A stretch of 19,096 bases of DNA from Planctomycetia bacterium (lineage in GTDB: Bacteria > Planctomycetota > Planctomycetia > Pirellulales > UBA1268): the NCBI GenBank assembly GCA_009926295.1, contig RFPF01000027.1:1-19096 (forward strand). Reading direction: 5' to 3'. The notes under the pieces are model-generated. The model did no database searches, was not told the DNA's origin, and worked only from the letters and a program-made list of their open reading frames with translations. A program made the translations under genes and the position numbers. This document shows, one piece after another, positions 1 through 7,764 of this stretch; within the stretch, counting starts at the first letter, position 1; each line of letters begins with the position of its first letter.

Positions 1-637
1 GCCGGCCGGCGTGCCGCTCGCGGACGTCGTGCAGGGCGTCGCCGAGCGTGGCCACGATCTGGTCGAGTGTCGCCACCACGATGTGCACGTGCGGCAGGAT
101 CGACAGGGCCCTGCCGCCGCAGGTGGCGGCCGACACCAGGATCGACCCGGTCTGCGACACGAGGCACTCGCAGGCTGTGATCCCGGCATCGCAGGCCTCG
201 AGGGCGGACTTGTCGAAGGATCCGGGGCGAACCTCGTACGTGCCGCAGGGGATGCCCATGCGGAGCGGCGCGACGAGCGGATGATCGTGCCAGGCCACCT
301 GCTTCCAGTCACGTTCCCGGGCGAGCGTGCCCACGAGGTCGGCCGCCGCGGTGAGGTCGGGCACGCGATGCACGATTGCCCGGAGTTTCCCCAGGTTTTC
401 CACGAGGATCGCCAGCCGCTCGGCGGGGGTCTCTCCGCCATCGGGCAGCCACGGCCGCGCCGCCTGCTCCGGCAGCACTGAGAGCCGGGGCAGGCCGTTC
501 GCCGGAGCGGGCGCCGGCTCGGCCGCATGCGACTTGAGGTGGGGGAGCGGAGCGGGCACCCGCAAAGCCTCGCGGAGCCGCGCGAGGATCGTATCGCGGG
601 CCGATCCGTCGCGGCGCGGGGGGGCGGTCGTCGTCAT
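1..637 (-). CDS. lutC: LutC-like LUD-domain protein, lactate utilisation (3' end beyond the left edge)
   Basis: Open minus-strand frame from ATG 637 to the window edge without a stop, about 212 residues visible. It starts inside the end of lutB: the lutB stop and this ATG share ATGA (634-637), the classic arrangement for translational coupling. The C-terminal half has the LUD-domain signature: a TGSI motif near residues 163-166, followed by a Cys-Gly-Gly turn and an LPHVHI motif at about 181-186. The N-terminal ~70 residues are Pro/Ala-rich and variable, as in other LutC proteins. LutC is the non-Fe-S subunit of the LutABC complex, which oxidises L-lactate to pyruvate in the cytoplasm. Complete LutC proteins are roughly 200-240 residues, so only a short C-terminal piece is missing. 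Family assignment is firm; substrate (lactate) is inferred from lutB and lutA nearby. Confidence 0.88.
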   Translation of the reverse strand, partial: MTTTAPPRRDGSARDTILARLREALRVPAPLPHLKSHAAEPAPAPANGLPRLSVLPEQAARPWLPDGGETPAERLAILVENLGKLRAIVHRVPDLTAAADLVGTLARERDWKQVAWHDHPLVAPLRMGIPCGTYEVRPGSFDKSALEACDAGITACECLVSQTGSILVSAATCGGRALSILPHVHIVVATLDQIVATLGDALHDVRERHAGR

Positions 638-2064
638 CGGCGGCTCCACTGGTCGCGGAAACTGCGCGAAGGCGCCTGCGGGAGGTCGCGGGTCGCGAGC
701 CAGTCCCTCATCAGCGGCGGCCGCAGGGCCTTCAAGAGGCCAAGTGTGTGGCGGAACACGGCGCCGCCCGTCGCGAACAGCCACGGGCGCGACGCCACGG
801 CGACGAACATCTTGTGGCCCAACTTTTCCCAGCGGTTTGGGGCGGTGCGGGCGGCGTTGCGGCGGTTATGCAGGAGGTGGTGGTGGATGTCGATCCGCAC
901 CGGGCAGGCGTCGGTACAGGCACCGCAGAGGGAGCTCGCCCCCGAAAGATGATTCCAGTTGGCGAGCCCGCGCAGGTGCGGCGTGATCACCGAGCCGATC
1001 GGACCCTGGTAGGTGGTGCCGTAGGTGAAGCCGCCAACATTCTTGAAGATCGGGCAGACGTTGAGGCAGGCCCCGCACCGGATGCAGTGCAGGCTGTCGC
1101 GCTGCTCCGGGTCGGCGAGGATCGCCGACCGTTGGTTGTCGAGGAGCACGAGGTGCAGCGCCTCGGGGCCGTCGGCCTCACCCTCGCGCCGCGGTCCGGC
1201 ATACAGGGTGTTGTAGCAGGTCATCGGCTGCCCGGCCCCGGCGGTGGCGAGCATCGGCAGCAACACGGACAGGTCGTCGAGGCGCGCGACGACCTTCTCG
1301 ATGCCGGCGATCGCGATGTGCACCCTGGGGAGGGCCGCCGTCAGCCGGGCATTGCCCTCGTTCTCCGTGATCGAGATCTGGCCGGTCTCGGCAATGAGGA
1401 AATTCGCACCGGTGATCCCCACGTCGGCATCGACGTACAGCCGGCGCATGTGCCTGCGGGCGATCATCGTCAACTCCTCGGGGCTGTCGGTCGGCGGCGT
1501 GCCGAGGTGCCTGCCGAAGAGGTCGCTGATCTCGTCGCGGCGGACGTGCATGCAGGGAAAGACGAAGTGGTAGGGCGGCTCGCCGCGCAGTTGTTGGATG
1601 AATTCTCCGAGATCGCTCTCCACCACGCCGTAGCCGTCCTGCTCCATGGCCGCGTTGAGGTGAATCTCCTCGCTCGTCATGCACTTGCTCTTGATGACCG
1701 CCTTGGCCTTGGCCTCGCGGAGCAGACCGAGCACGATCGAGCGGGCTTCGTCGGCGTCGCGGGCCCAGTGCACCATCCCGCCGTTGGCCTCGAAGTTCTC
1801 CACGAACCTGGGCAGGAGTTCGTCGAGCCGATTCACGGCCGACCACTTGGCGAGGCTGGCGGCATCCCTGGCCTGCTCCCAGTCGCGGTAGCGGGCCTTC
1901 TGCGCGTCGCGGCTGACGTAGTAGCCGCCGAGGGCTTTCCTCACGAACGCGCGGTGCCCGCCGTCGCGGACGTGCTCCGCCGCGTCGTGGAGGAACCGCT
2001 TCTTGGCGTCGCGGTCCGGTGCGGTCGGGGTGGTCGCGGCGGCTGAAACGCCCTGATTGCTCAT
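634..2064 (-). CDS. lutB: LutB-like iron-sulfur protein, L-lactate utilisation
   Basis: 476 residues from ATG 2064, matching the usual LutB length. An upstream in-frame ATG at 2139 would add 25 residues unlike the family; the chosen ATG has a GGAAGG ribosome site about 8 nt upstream. The N-terminal two thirds is a LUD domain (SEEIHLN about 131-137; GITGANFLIAETG about 216-228). The C-terminal part holds ferredoxin-type cysteines: C327-x2-C330-x2-C333-x3-C337-P, and C380-x2-C383-x3-C387-P, expected to bind 4Fe-4S clusters. In LutABC this subunit carries electrons from lactate oxidation. It overlaps lutC by 4 nt downstream. lutA, normally adjacent upstream, lies about 2.8 kb away beyond two opposite-strand genes. 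The tail after residue 410 is basic and hydrophobic and less conserved in the family. Confidence 0.93.
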   Translation of the reverse strand: MSNQGVSAAATTPTAPDRDAKKRFLHDAAEHVRDGGHRAFVRKALGGYYVSRDAQKARYRDWEQARDAASLAKWSAVNRLDELLPRFVENFEANGGMVHWARDADEARSIVLGLLREAKAKAVIKSKCMTSEEIHLNAAMEQDGYGVVESDLGEFIQQLRGEPPYHFVFPCMHVRRDEISDLFGRHLGTPPTDSPEELTMIARRHMRRLYVDADVGITGANFLIAETGQISITENEGNARLTAALPRVHIAIAGIEKVVARLDDLSVLLPMLATAGAGQPMTCYNTLYAGPRREGEADGPEALHLVLLDNQRSAILADPEQRDSLHCIRCGACLNVCPIFKNVGGFTYGTTYQGPIGSVITPHLRGLANWNHLSGASSLCGACTDACPVRIDIHHHLLHNRRNAARTAPNRWEKLGHKMFVAVASRPWLFATGGAVFRHTLGLLKALRPPLMRDWLATRDLPQAPSRSFRDQWSRR

Positions 2065-2084
2065 GCAGCATGCCTTCCACCGAC

Positions 2085-2093
2085 ATAGTAGCA
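2085..2093 (-). promoter_or_regulatory. Candidate extended -10 promoter element for lutBC
   Basis: On the minus strand the 64-nt gap between lutB and the divergent gspE-like gene reads TGC-TACTAT, an extended -10 type element (4 of 6 matches to TATAAT). It lies about 20 nt upstream of the lutB start and is followed by the GGAAGG ribosome site. I see no good -35 at 16-18 nt, which fits an extended -10 promoter. Inferred from sequence only. Confidence 0.4.
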
Positions 2094-2128
2094 TGGAGGC
2101 GGTGCGAAAACGGTCACAGGTGTGACGG

Positions 2129-3751
2129 ATGACAGGCATTCCGGTCGGTGAGCATTTCTACATCTGGGGAGCGGTGTGGCTGGTCGCGGCCGCGGCCTGG
2201 GCCGCGGCCTGCGTGTGGGTCGACCGCGACGCGGAGGAGATCTTCGGGCGGACGTACCCCTGGGCGCCCCTGCTGGTCGCCCTGGGGACGCTCTTCCTGC
2301 TGGGAAGCCTGCGATTCGGACTCTCGACCGTGTACCTGATGCTGCCGGCGCTGGTGGCCGTGGTGGCCGCCTACACCTGCCACCGCGACCTCAACTGCGG
2401 ATCGGCCGGAAGAATCCTGCCGAGCCAGTGCGACGGGCTACTGCAGGTGGTGGGGCAGGCCTTCGGTCGCAACGCATCGAAGGGACCGACAGCCCCGCGG
2501 GGAGCCGCAGGCGGTCCGCAGGTCGTGCTGCTCAAGAAGGACGGCCGCCCGTACGACGGCCGCGACGCCGGCAGTCTCGATCGTGAGACGTCCGAGGCGA
2601 TCATGTCGGCGCAGTCGATCCTCGCACGGGCGGTCGGGCTGCGGGCCACCGACATCCACCTCGAGCCCAAGGGCGAAGACGAGCTTCTGGTGCGGTACCG
2701 CATCGACGGCATGATGCAGAATGCGGGCACGATTTCCGGAGCGGCGGGCCGGGCCACGGTCTCGGCGATCAAGGTGCTCGGCGACATGGACATCGCCGAG
2801 CGCCGCCGGCCGCAGGACGGCACGTTCGCGGTGCTCTACGACGGGCGAAAGTTCGACATCCGCGCCGCCTCCGGCCCGACGAACTTCGGCGAGAAGATCG
2901 CGCTGCGGCTGCTCGACGCCGGGGGCGGCATCGTCAAGCAGGGGCTCGAGAAGTTCGGGATGCGAGACGTCGTGCTCAAGCAGCTGCGGGACATCATCCA
3001 CCGGCCCCATGGCATGCTCATCGTCTGCGGCCCGACGGGCTCCGGCAAGACGACCACGCTCTACGGTGCGCTCGGGGAGATCGACGTCCTCTCGCGGAAC
3101 ATCGTCACCATCGAAGACCCGATCGAGTATCGACTGGAGAACATCTCGCAGACGGCGGTGAACGTCGCTGCCGACCTCACGTTCGCCAAGATCCTGCGGA
3201 GCGTGCTGCGGCAGGACCCCGACGTGATCCTGGTGGGCGAGATTCGCGACAAGGAGACGGCCGAGATCGCGATGCAGGCCGCCCTCACGGGGCACTTCGT
3301 ATTCACCACGCTGCACGCCAACGACACCGCCACCACCGTGACGCGACTCCTCGACATCGGCATCGACACGTCGCTGATCCAGTCGGCCGTCACGGCCGTG
3401 CTGGCGCAGCGGCTGATTCGCGTGCTGTGCGGGGAGTGCAAGCAGCCCTACAAGCCGACCCCGGAGTTCCTGAAGTCAGCCGGCATTCCCGCCGACAAGG
3501 TGAACGTGTTCTACAAGGAGAAGGGCTGCCCGGCCTGCAACGGCACCGGCTACCGGGGCCGAACGGGCGTGCACGAACTGATGGTCGTCGACAAGGCCAT
3601 CCGGGAGCTGATCGTGGGGCAGCCGTCCATCCAGGCGATCCGCACCGCGGCCCGCAAGGCGGGGATGCGCACGCTCCAGGAGTCGGGCCTGCAGAAGGTC
3701 ATCGCAGGCATCACGAGCGTGAACGAGGTCGTCCGCGTGACGAAGGCCTGA
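2129..3751 (+). CDS. GspE/PilB-family secretion ATPase with a membrane-spanning N-terminus
   Basis: 540 residues. The C-terminal ~390 residues are a typical type II secretion/type IV pilus assembly ATPase: an SDIHLEP-like motif (here ATDIHLEP, 173-180), DMDIAERRRPQDG (219-231), Walker A GPTGSGKTTT (301-310), Asp box around IEDPIEY (328-334), Walker B DPDVILVGEIRD (363-374), and His box around TTLHANDT (393-400). A CxxC pair (434-437) and a second CxxC pair (467-470) form the usual zinc site. The N-terminus is odd: instead of the soluble N1/MshEN domain there are three hydrophobic stretches at about 12-30, 46-62 and 66-83, then a low-complexity linker to ~150. No in-frame start exists upstream, because a TGA lies just before the ATG. 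The next gene begins 4 nt after the stop. No other secretion or pilus genes are visible, so the machine it powers is unknown. Confidence 0.9.
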   Translation: MTGIPVGEHFYIWGAVWLVAAAAWAAACVWVDRDAEEIFGRTYPWAPLLVALGTLFLLGSLRFGLSTVYLMLPALVAVVAAYTCHRDLNCGSAGRILPSQCDGLLQVVGQAFGRNASKGPTAPRGAAGGPQVVLLKKDGRPYDGRDAGSLDRETSEAIMSAQSILARAVGLRATDIHLEPKGEDELLVRYRIDGMMQNAGTISGAAGRATVSAIKVLGDMDIAERRRPQDGTFAVLYDGRKFDIRAASGPTNFGEKIALRLLDAGGGIVKQGLEKFGMRDVVLKQLRDIIHRPHGMLIVCGPTGSGKTTTLYGALGEIDVLSRNIVTIEDPIEYRLENISQTAVNVAADLTFAKILRSVLRQDPDVILVGEIRDKETAEIAMQAALTGHFVFTTLHANDTATTVTRLLDIGIDTSLIQSAVTAVLAQRLIRVLCGECKQPYKPTPEFLKSAGIPADKVNVFYKEKGCPACNGTGYRGRTGVHELMVVDKAIRELIVGQPSIQAIRTAARKAGMRTLQESGLQKVIAGITSVNEVVRVTKA

Positions 3752-3755
3752 TCCG

Positions 3756-4877
3756 ATGGAATGCACCCTGCCATTCGCCGCCGCCTCCCTCCAACCGCTC
3801 GGCGCCCCGCTCGTGCTCGGGCTGGCCGCCGCCCTCGCCTACTACGGCTTCCGCCGGGGGCTCTTCATGGCCACGCTCGCGGGCCTGCACGCGTTGGCCG
3901 CCGTGGTCGCCGCCCTCGGCCTCGCAGGCCCCGTCGCGGCGTGGCTGGAGCTCGCTGAGGTGCCGCGGCACTACGCCGTACCGGGTGCATTCCTGGGGAT
4001 GCTCGTCGTGGCCGCGGTCGCGATCCAGGTGGCGATCGGCGGCTTGGTGCCGGCCGACTCCGTCCGTCTGCCGCCACGGCTCGACCAGATCGGCGGCGTG
4101 CTCGTCGGCGGCGTCGCCGGCCTCGTGGTGGCGGGGGGCGTGCTCCTGGCGCTGTCCGTCGCGCCCCTGCCGCCCCCGTACCGTCTCGACGGCGGCCGGC
4201 TCTCCGGTCTCGACATGGGATCGGGGATGCTCGGCGTCTTTTCCCGGTGCCTCGGCCGCGACGCGGCGGCCCGCGACGTCGTCCTCCACGGCGAGCCCGG
4301 CCGGCCTGCGGCCGGCAATGCGGCCGTGGCCAGGCCCGCGTGGAGCGAGCCGTTCGTGGATGCCGACGGGAGCCTGAGCCGCGACGAGGGCGAGCCATTC
4401 GTCGACACCGACGGCAACGGCGCCTTCACGCTGGAGCTCACGGCCGACGACAAAAACGGCGATGGCCGCCGTGACATCGGCCTCGTCGACCACTACCGGC
4501 TGGGGTACTGGCTTCCGCTCACGGTGGTGCAGGCGCCGGTCCTGACGAGCAAGGACTCGTCCTTCGTGGACGACGGCGCCCCGGTCGACACGGTCGTCTA
4601 CGAGGCCACCGCCACGGATGCCGACCAGGGTGACGTGCTGACCTTCTCGCTCAAGCCCGGGCAGGACGACGATGCGGCCGTCGTGACGATCAATGCGACC
4701 ACCGGCGCGGTCACTCTCAAGAGCCCGCCCGATCGCGAGGCGCAGAAGGCCTACGCATTCACGGTCGTCGTCACCGACAAGGCCGGCCTCACCGCCGAGC
4801 GGCCCGTCGTCGTCCACGTGGCGAAGAAGCGCGAGACCGAGGAAGTCAAGTCGCCGGGCCTCACGCCCCCGCAGTAG
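3756..4877 (+). CDS. CvpA-like membrane protein with C-terminal Ca-binding motifs and a cadherin-like domain
   Basis: 373 residues starting 4 nt after the gspE-like stop, so probably translationally coupled. The first ~137 residues look like a CvpA-type four-helix membrane domain: hydrophobic stretches at about 16-30, 34-58, 75-97 and 112-137, with the typical GFRRGL turn at 31-36 and RLDQIGGVLVG before the last helix. Residues 198-245 hold two Asp/Asn/Gly-rich loops (around DTDGNG 217-222 and DKNGDG 232-237) resembling EF-hand/dockerin-type Ca sites. Residues ~278-356 resemble a cadherin-like/Ig-like beta domain (ATATDADQGD at 284-293; VTDKAGL at 339-345). CvpA proteins are usually under 200 residues, so this is a fusion. 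If the C-terminal domain is extracellular or periplasmic, it could anchor or sense surface polymers. The end overlaps the convergent lutA by 17 bp. Function unknown. Confidence 0.8.
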   Translation: MECTLPFAAASLQPLGAPLVLGLAAALAYYGFRRGLFMATLAGLHALAAVVAALGLAGPVAAWLELAEVPRHYAVPGAFLGMLVVAAVAIQVAIGGLVPADSVRLPPRLDQIGGVLVGGVAGLVVAGGVLLALSVAPLPPPYRLDGGRLSGLDMGSGMLGVFSRCLGRDAAARDVVLHGEPGRPAAGNAAVARPAWSEPFVDADGSLSRDEGEPFVDTDGNGAFTLELTADDKNGDGRRDIGLVDHYRLGYWLPLTVVQAPVLTSKDSSFVDDGAPVDTVVYEATATDADQGDVLTFSLKPGQDDDAAVVTINATTGAVTLKSPPDREAQKAYAFTVVVTDKAGLTAERPVVVHVAKKRETEEVKSPGLTPPQ

Positions 4878-5595
4878 CGAGCACCTCGGCGAGGTGGATC
4901 GTGCGCGGCCGCGGCCCGCCCATGGAGGCGTTGCGGGAGAGCCAGCCGTCGAGCTGCAGCTGGCAGGAGGGATCGCTCGACACGATGTAGTCGCAGCCCG
5001 TGCGGGCGAGCGAGCCGCCCTTCACCTCGGCCATGGCCGTCGAGATCATCGGAAACTTCACGCTGAAAAGCCCGCCGAACCCGCAGCAGCTCTCCGGCTC
5101 GTCGCACTCCACGAATTCGAGGTCGCGCACGTGACGCAGGAGCTCCCGGGGCGCGGTTTTGATCCGCAGTTCGCGCAGGCCGTGGCAGCCGTCGTGGTAG
5201 GTGACGCGATGCGGAAACCGTGCCCCGACGTCGGTCACGCCCAGCTTCTCGACGAGGAACTCGCCGAACTCGAACGTCCGGGCCGCGAGGTCGAGCGCCC
5301 TCGTCTCCTCGGGCATCCCCTCGAAGAGCTGCGGATAGAACACGCGCATCATCGCCACGCACGATCCGCTCGGGCCGACGATCGCCTCCGCCCCGGCGAA
5401 CACGTCGAGCGCACGCCGGGCGACGTCGCGGGCCTCGTCCCAGTAGCCGGAGTTGAAACTCGGCTGGCCACAGCAGGTCTGGGCGCGACGAAACTCGCAC
5501 GTGTGCCCGAGTCGTTCCAGCACGGTCGCCACGGCGATGCCGACGTGCGGCGTCATCTGATCGACGAAGCACGGGATGAAGAGATCGACCTTCAT
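4861..5595 (-). CDS. lutA: LutA-like CCG-domain Fe-S oxidoreductase subunit
   Basis: 244 residues from ATG 5595, close to the usual LutA length of about 240. The frame continues upstream, but the family N-terminus (MKVDLFIPCFVDQ) begins at this ATG. It has two cysteine-rich CCG domains: C9, C41-C42-G43 and C79 in the first; C137, C170-C171-G172 and C211 in the second. These residues bind the Fe-S or heterodisulfide-type centre in LutA, GlpC, GlcF and HdrB relatives. Single-domain architecture, length, and lutB and lutC on the same strand favour LutA over GlcF or GlpC. It lies 58 nt downstream of sucD on the same strand and may be read from the sucCD promoter as well as its own. Its 3' end overlaps the convergent CvpA-like gene by 17 bp. 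Confidence 0.88.
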   Translation of the reverse strand: MKVDLFIPCFVDQMTPHVGIAVATVLERLGHTCEFRRAQTCCGQPSFNSGYWDEARDVARRALDVFAGAEAIVGPSGSCVAMMRVFYPQLFEGMPEETRALDLAARTFEFGEFLVEKLGVTDVGARFPHRVTYHDGCHGLRELRIKTAPRELLRHVRDLEFVECDEPESCCGFGGLFSVKFPMISTAMAEVKGGSLARTGCDYIVSSDPSCQLQLDGWLSRNASMGGPRPRTIHLAEVLATAGA

Positions 5596-5596
5596 G

Positions 5597-5646
5597 CCCG
5601 CAGTGTACCCTGCCGCCCGCGTCACACCCGAGTCAGGCAGTGCGGG
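5597..5646. repeat. Two-part inverted repeat between sucD and lutA
   Basis: Outer arms CCCGCA (5597-5602) and TGCGGG (5641-5646) pair exactly, and inner arms CTGCC (5610-5614) and GGCAG (5636-5640) pair exactly. The structure begins one base before the lutA start codon and fills the sucD-lutA gap. As RNA it would cover the lutA translation start region. There is no T-run on the far side in the sucD direction, so it is not a standard terminator. Confidence 0.45.
5602..5607 (-). promoter_or_regulatory. Candidate -10 element giving a leaderless lutA transcript
   Basis: The minus strand reads TACACT, then 6 nt, then the lutA ATG at 5595. This TAnnnT-N6-ATG spacing would put the transcription start on the A of ATG. 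It agrees with the lack of a convincing ribosome site in front of lutA. No clear -35 is visible. Inferred. Confidence 0.3.
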
Positions 5647-5653
5647 AAAACCG

Positions 5654-6532
5654 TCAGCCTCGCCGCTCGATCGCGCGCACGAGGGCCGCGCCCATGTCGG
5701 CAGGACTATCCGCCACCTCGATACCCGCGTCGCGGAGGGCGGCGAGCTTGGCCTCGGCCGTGCCCTTGCCGCCGGAGATGATCGCACCGGCGTGGCCCAT
5801 CCGTTTGCCCGGGGGGGCCGTACGGCCGGCGATGAAGGCGGCCACGGGCTTCGTGACGTGCTCCTTCACGTAGGCCGCCGCCTCCTCCTCGGCGCTTCCG
5901 CCGATCTCCCCCATCATCAGGATCGCGTGGGTGTCGGGATCGTTCTGGAAGAGCCCGAGGATGTCGATGAACGACGAGCCCACGAGCGGGTCGCCGCCGA
6001 GGCCCACGCAGGTGCTCTGGCCGTGCCCGAGTTGCGTGAGCTGCCAGACGGCCTCGTAGGTGAGCGTGCCGGAGCGGCTCATCACCCCCACGTGGCCCGG
6101 GGTGTGGATGTAGCCCGGCATGATCCCGATCTTGCACTCGCCCGGAGTGATCACGCCCGGACAGTTGGGGCCGATGAGCCGGCTCTTCGAGGCATGCACC
6201 ACGGGCATCACCCGGGCCATGTCGAGCACGGGGATGCCCTCCGTGATCGCGATCACCAGTTCGATGCCGGCCGCCACAGCCTCCAGGATCGCGTCGGCCG
6301 CGAACGCCGGCGGCACGAAGATCATCGTGGCGTTGGCGCCCGTCGCGTCGCGGGCCTCGGCCACGGTGTCGAACACAGGCAGTCCGGCGACTGCGTCGCC
6401 CCCCTTCCCCGGCGTGACGCCGCCCACCATCCGGGTGCCGTAGTCGAGGCAGCCGCGGGTGTGGAACTCACCGACCTTGCCGGTGATGCCCTGACAGATG
6501 ACGCGTGTGTCGCGGTCGACGAGGATGCTCAT
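5654..6532 (-). CDS. sucD: Succinyl-CoA ligase (ADP/GDP-forming) subunit alpha
   Basis: 292 residues, full length for SucD. It forms the CoA-binding and phosphohistidine half of succinyl-CoA synthetase, the TCA-cycle enzyme that makes ATP or GTP from succinyl-CoA. Visible features: CoA-binding Rossmann N-terminus with GITGKVGEFHT (15-25), GPNCPGVITPGE (121-132), a second nucleotide-like fold with GGDPLVG (179-185), and the active-site histidine H247 within GKRMGHAGAI. The start ATG at 6532 is 9 nt after the sucC stop, with AGGA overlapping the end of sucC as ribosome site. Transcribed with sucC, and possibly continuing into lutA. Confidence 0.97.
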   Translation of the reverse strand: MSILVDRDTRVICQGITGKVGEFHTRGCLDYGTRMVGGVTPGKGGDAVAGLPVFDTVAEARDATGANATMIFVPPAFAADAILEAVAAGIELVIAITEGIPVLDMARVMPVVHASKSRLIGPNCPGVITPGECKIGIMPGYIHTPGHVGVMSRSGTLTYEAVWQLTQLGHGQSTCVGLGGDPLVGSSFIDILGLFQNDPDTHAILMMGEIGGSAEEEAAAYVKEHVTKPVAAFIAGRTAPPGKRMGHAGAIISGGKGTAEAKLAALRDAGIEVADSPADMGAALVRAIERRG

Positions 6533-6541
6533 GGTGATGTC

Positions 6542-7726
6542 CTAGGCTTTGGAGGCGGCGACGACCTTCTTGGCGGCGTCGGTGAGGCCGTCGGCGGTGA
6601 TGATCGCGGCGCCGCTCGAGGCGAGGATCTTCTTCCCCTCCTCCACCTCCGTGCCCTCGAGCCGCACGACGAGCGGCACGGTGAACCCGACCGTCTTCGA
6701 GGCCTCGACGAGGGCGGTGGCGATCGTGGTGCACCGCATGATGCCGCCGAAGATATTGACGAGGATCGCCTTCACGTTCTTGTCGGACAGGATGATCCGG
6801 AAGGCCTCGGTCACCTGCTTCACGTCGGCGCCGCCGCCGACGTCGAGGAAGTTGGCCGGCTCGCCGCCGTGGTACTTGACGAGATCCATCGTGCTCATGG
6901 CGAGCCCCGCGCCGTTGACGAGGCAGCCGATCGTGCCGTTGAGCTTCACGTACGACAGGCCGGCCGCCGCGGCCCTCGTCTCCGCCGGTTCCTCCTCCGC
7001 CTCGTCGCGGAGGGCGGCCACGTCCTTGTGGCGATAGAGGGCGTTGTCGTCGAAGGTCATCTTGGCGTCGAGCGCGACGAGCGTGCCATCCTTCGTGAGC
7101 ACGAGCGGATTGACCTCGACGAGCGAGGCGTCGAGATCGACGAATGCCCGGCAGAGCCGGCGGAAGAAGGTCTCCGCGTGCCGCCAACTCGCCGTGGGCA
7201 GCTTCAGTCGTGCGGCCAGAAGGCGGGCCTGGTAGCCGGCGAGGCCGCGGTCGGGATCGAACGGCTCGCTCAGGATCAACTCGGGCGTCCTGGCGGCCAC
7301 CTCTTCGATGTCCATGCCGCCAGCGGTGCTCGCGATGAGGACGGGCGATCCGGCGCGACGATCGACGAGCACGGCGCAGTACAGCTCGCGGTCGATAGCA
7401 CAGCCGCTCTCCACGAACACCCGCCGCACGGACTGGCCTTCGGGGCCGGTCTGGATCGTGACGAGCGTCTTGCCGAGGAGCCCGGCGGCGATCCGTTCGG
7501 CGTCGGCCGCACTTTTCGCGAGCTCCACGCCGCGTTGTCCGGATCCCTTCACCTGCCCCTTGCCGCGGCCGCCGGCGTGGATCTGGGCCTTGACGGCGCA
7601 CACCGGCGTGCCCAGCGCCGTGAAGGCCGCGGCGGCCTCCGCGGGCGTGGTGGCGACGCGGCCGGCGAGCACCGGCACGCCCGCCGCCCGGAGGAGATCC
7701 TTCGCCTGGTATTCGTGGATTTTCAT
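6542..7726 (-). CDS. sucC: Succinyl-CoA ligase (ADP/GDP-forming) subunit beta
   Basis: 394 residues, typical of SucC (~390). The N-terminal half is an ATP-grasp domain: MKIHEYQAKDLL start, nucleotide-binding KAQIHAGGRGKG (46-57), and Mg-binding VEVNPLVL around 204-211. The C-terminal half is the ligase-CoA domain, with NGAGLAMSTMD, an LDVGGGA loop and NIFGGIMRC. Pairs with SucD, 9 nt downstream. The chosen ATG 7726 gives the canonical N-terminus. A fair sigma70-type promoter lies in the 99-nt gap upstream. Confidence 0.97.
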   Translation of the reverse strand: MKIHEYQAKDLLRAAGVPVLAGRVATTPAEAAAAFTALGTPVCAVKAQIHAGGRGKGQVKGSGQRGVELAKSAADAERIAAGLLGKTLVTIQTGPEGQSVRRVFVESGCAIDRELYCAVLVDRRAGSPVLIASTAGGMDIEEVAARTPELILSEPFDPDRGLAGYQARLLAARLKLPTASWRHAETFFRRLCRAFVDLDASLVEVNPLVLTKDGTLVALDAKMTFDDNALYRHKDVAALRDEAEEEPAETRAAAAGLSYVKLNGTIGCLVNGAGLAMSTMDLVKYHGGEPANFLDVGGGADVKQVTEAFRIILSDKNVKAILVNIFGGIMRCTTIATALVEASKTVGFTVPLVVRLEGTEVEEGKKILASSGAAIITADGLTDAAKKVVAASKA

Positions 7727-7764
7727 GGGCTTGCCTGTGGGAAGGACGGCGCGAAGACGCGATC

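Noticed and set aside
748..2046. 432-residue plus-strand open frame
   Set aside because: Antisense of lutB, whose Fe-S and LUD motifs are unambiguous.
4861..5595. Glycolate oxidase GlcF or glycerol-3-phosphate GlpC subunit
   Set aside because: Those are ~400 residues with an N-terminal ferredoxin part. This protein has only the two CCG domains, and LutB and LutC are nearby.
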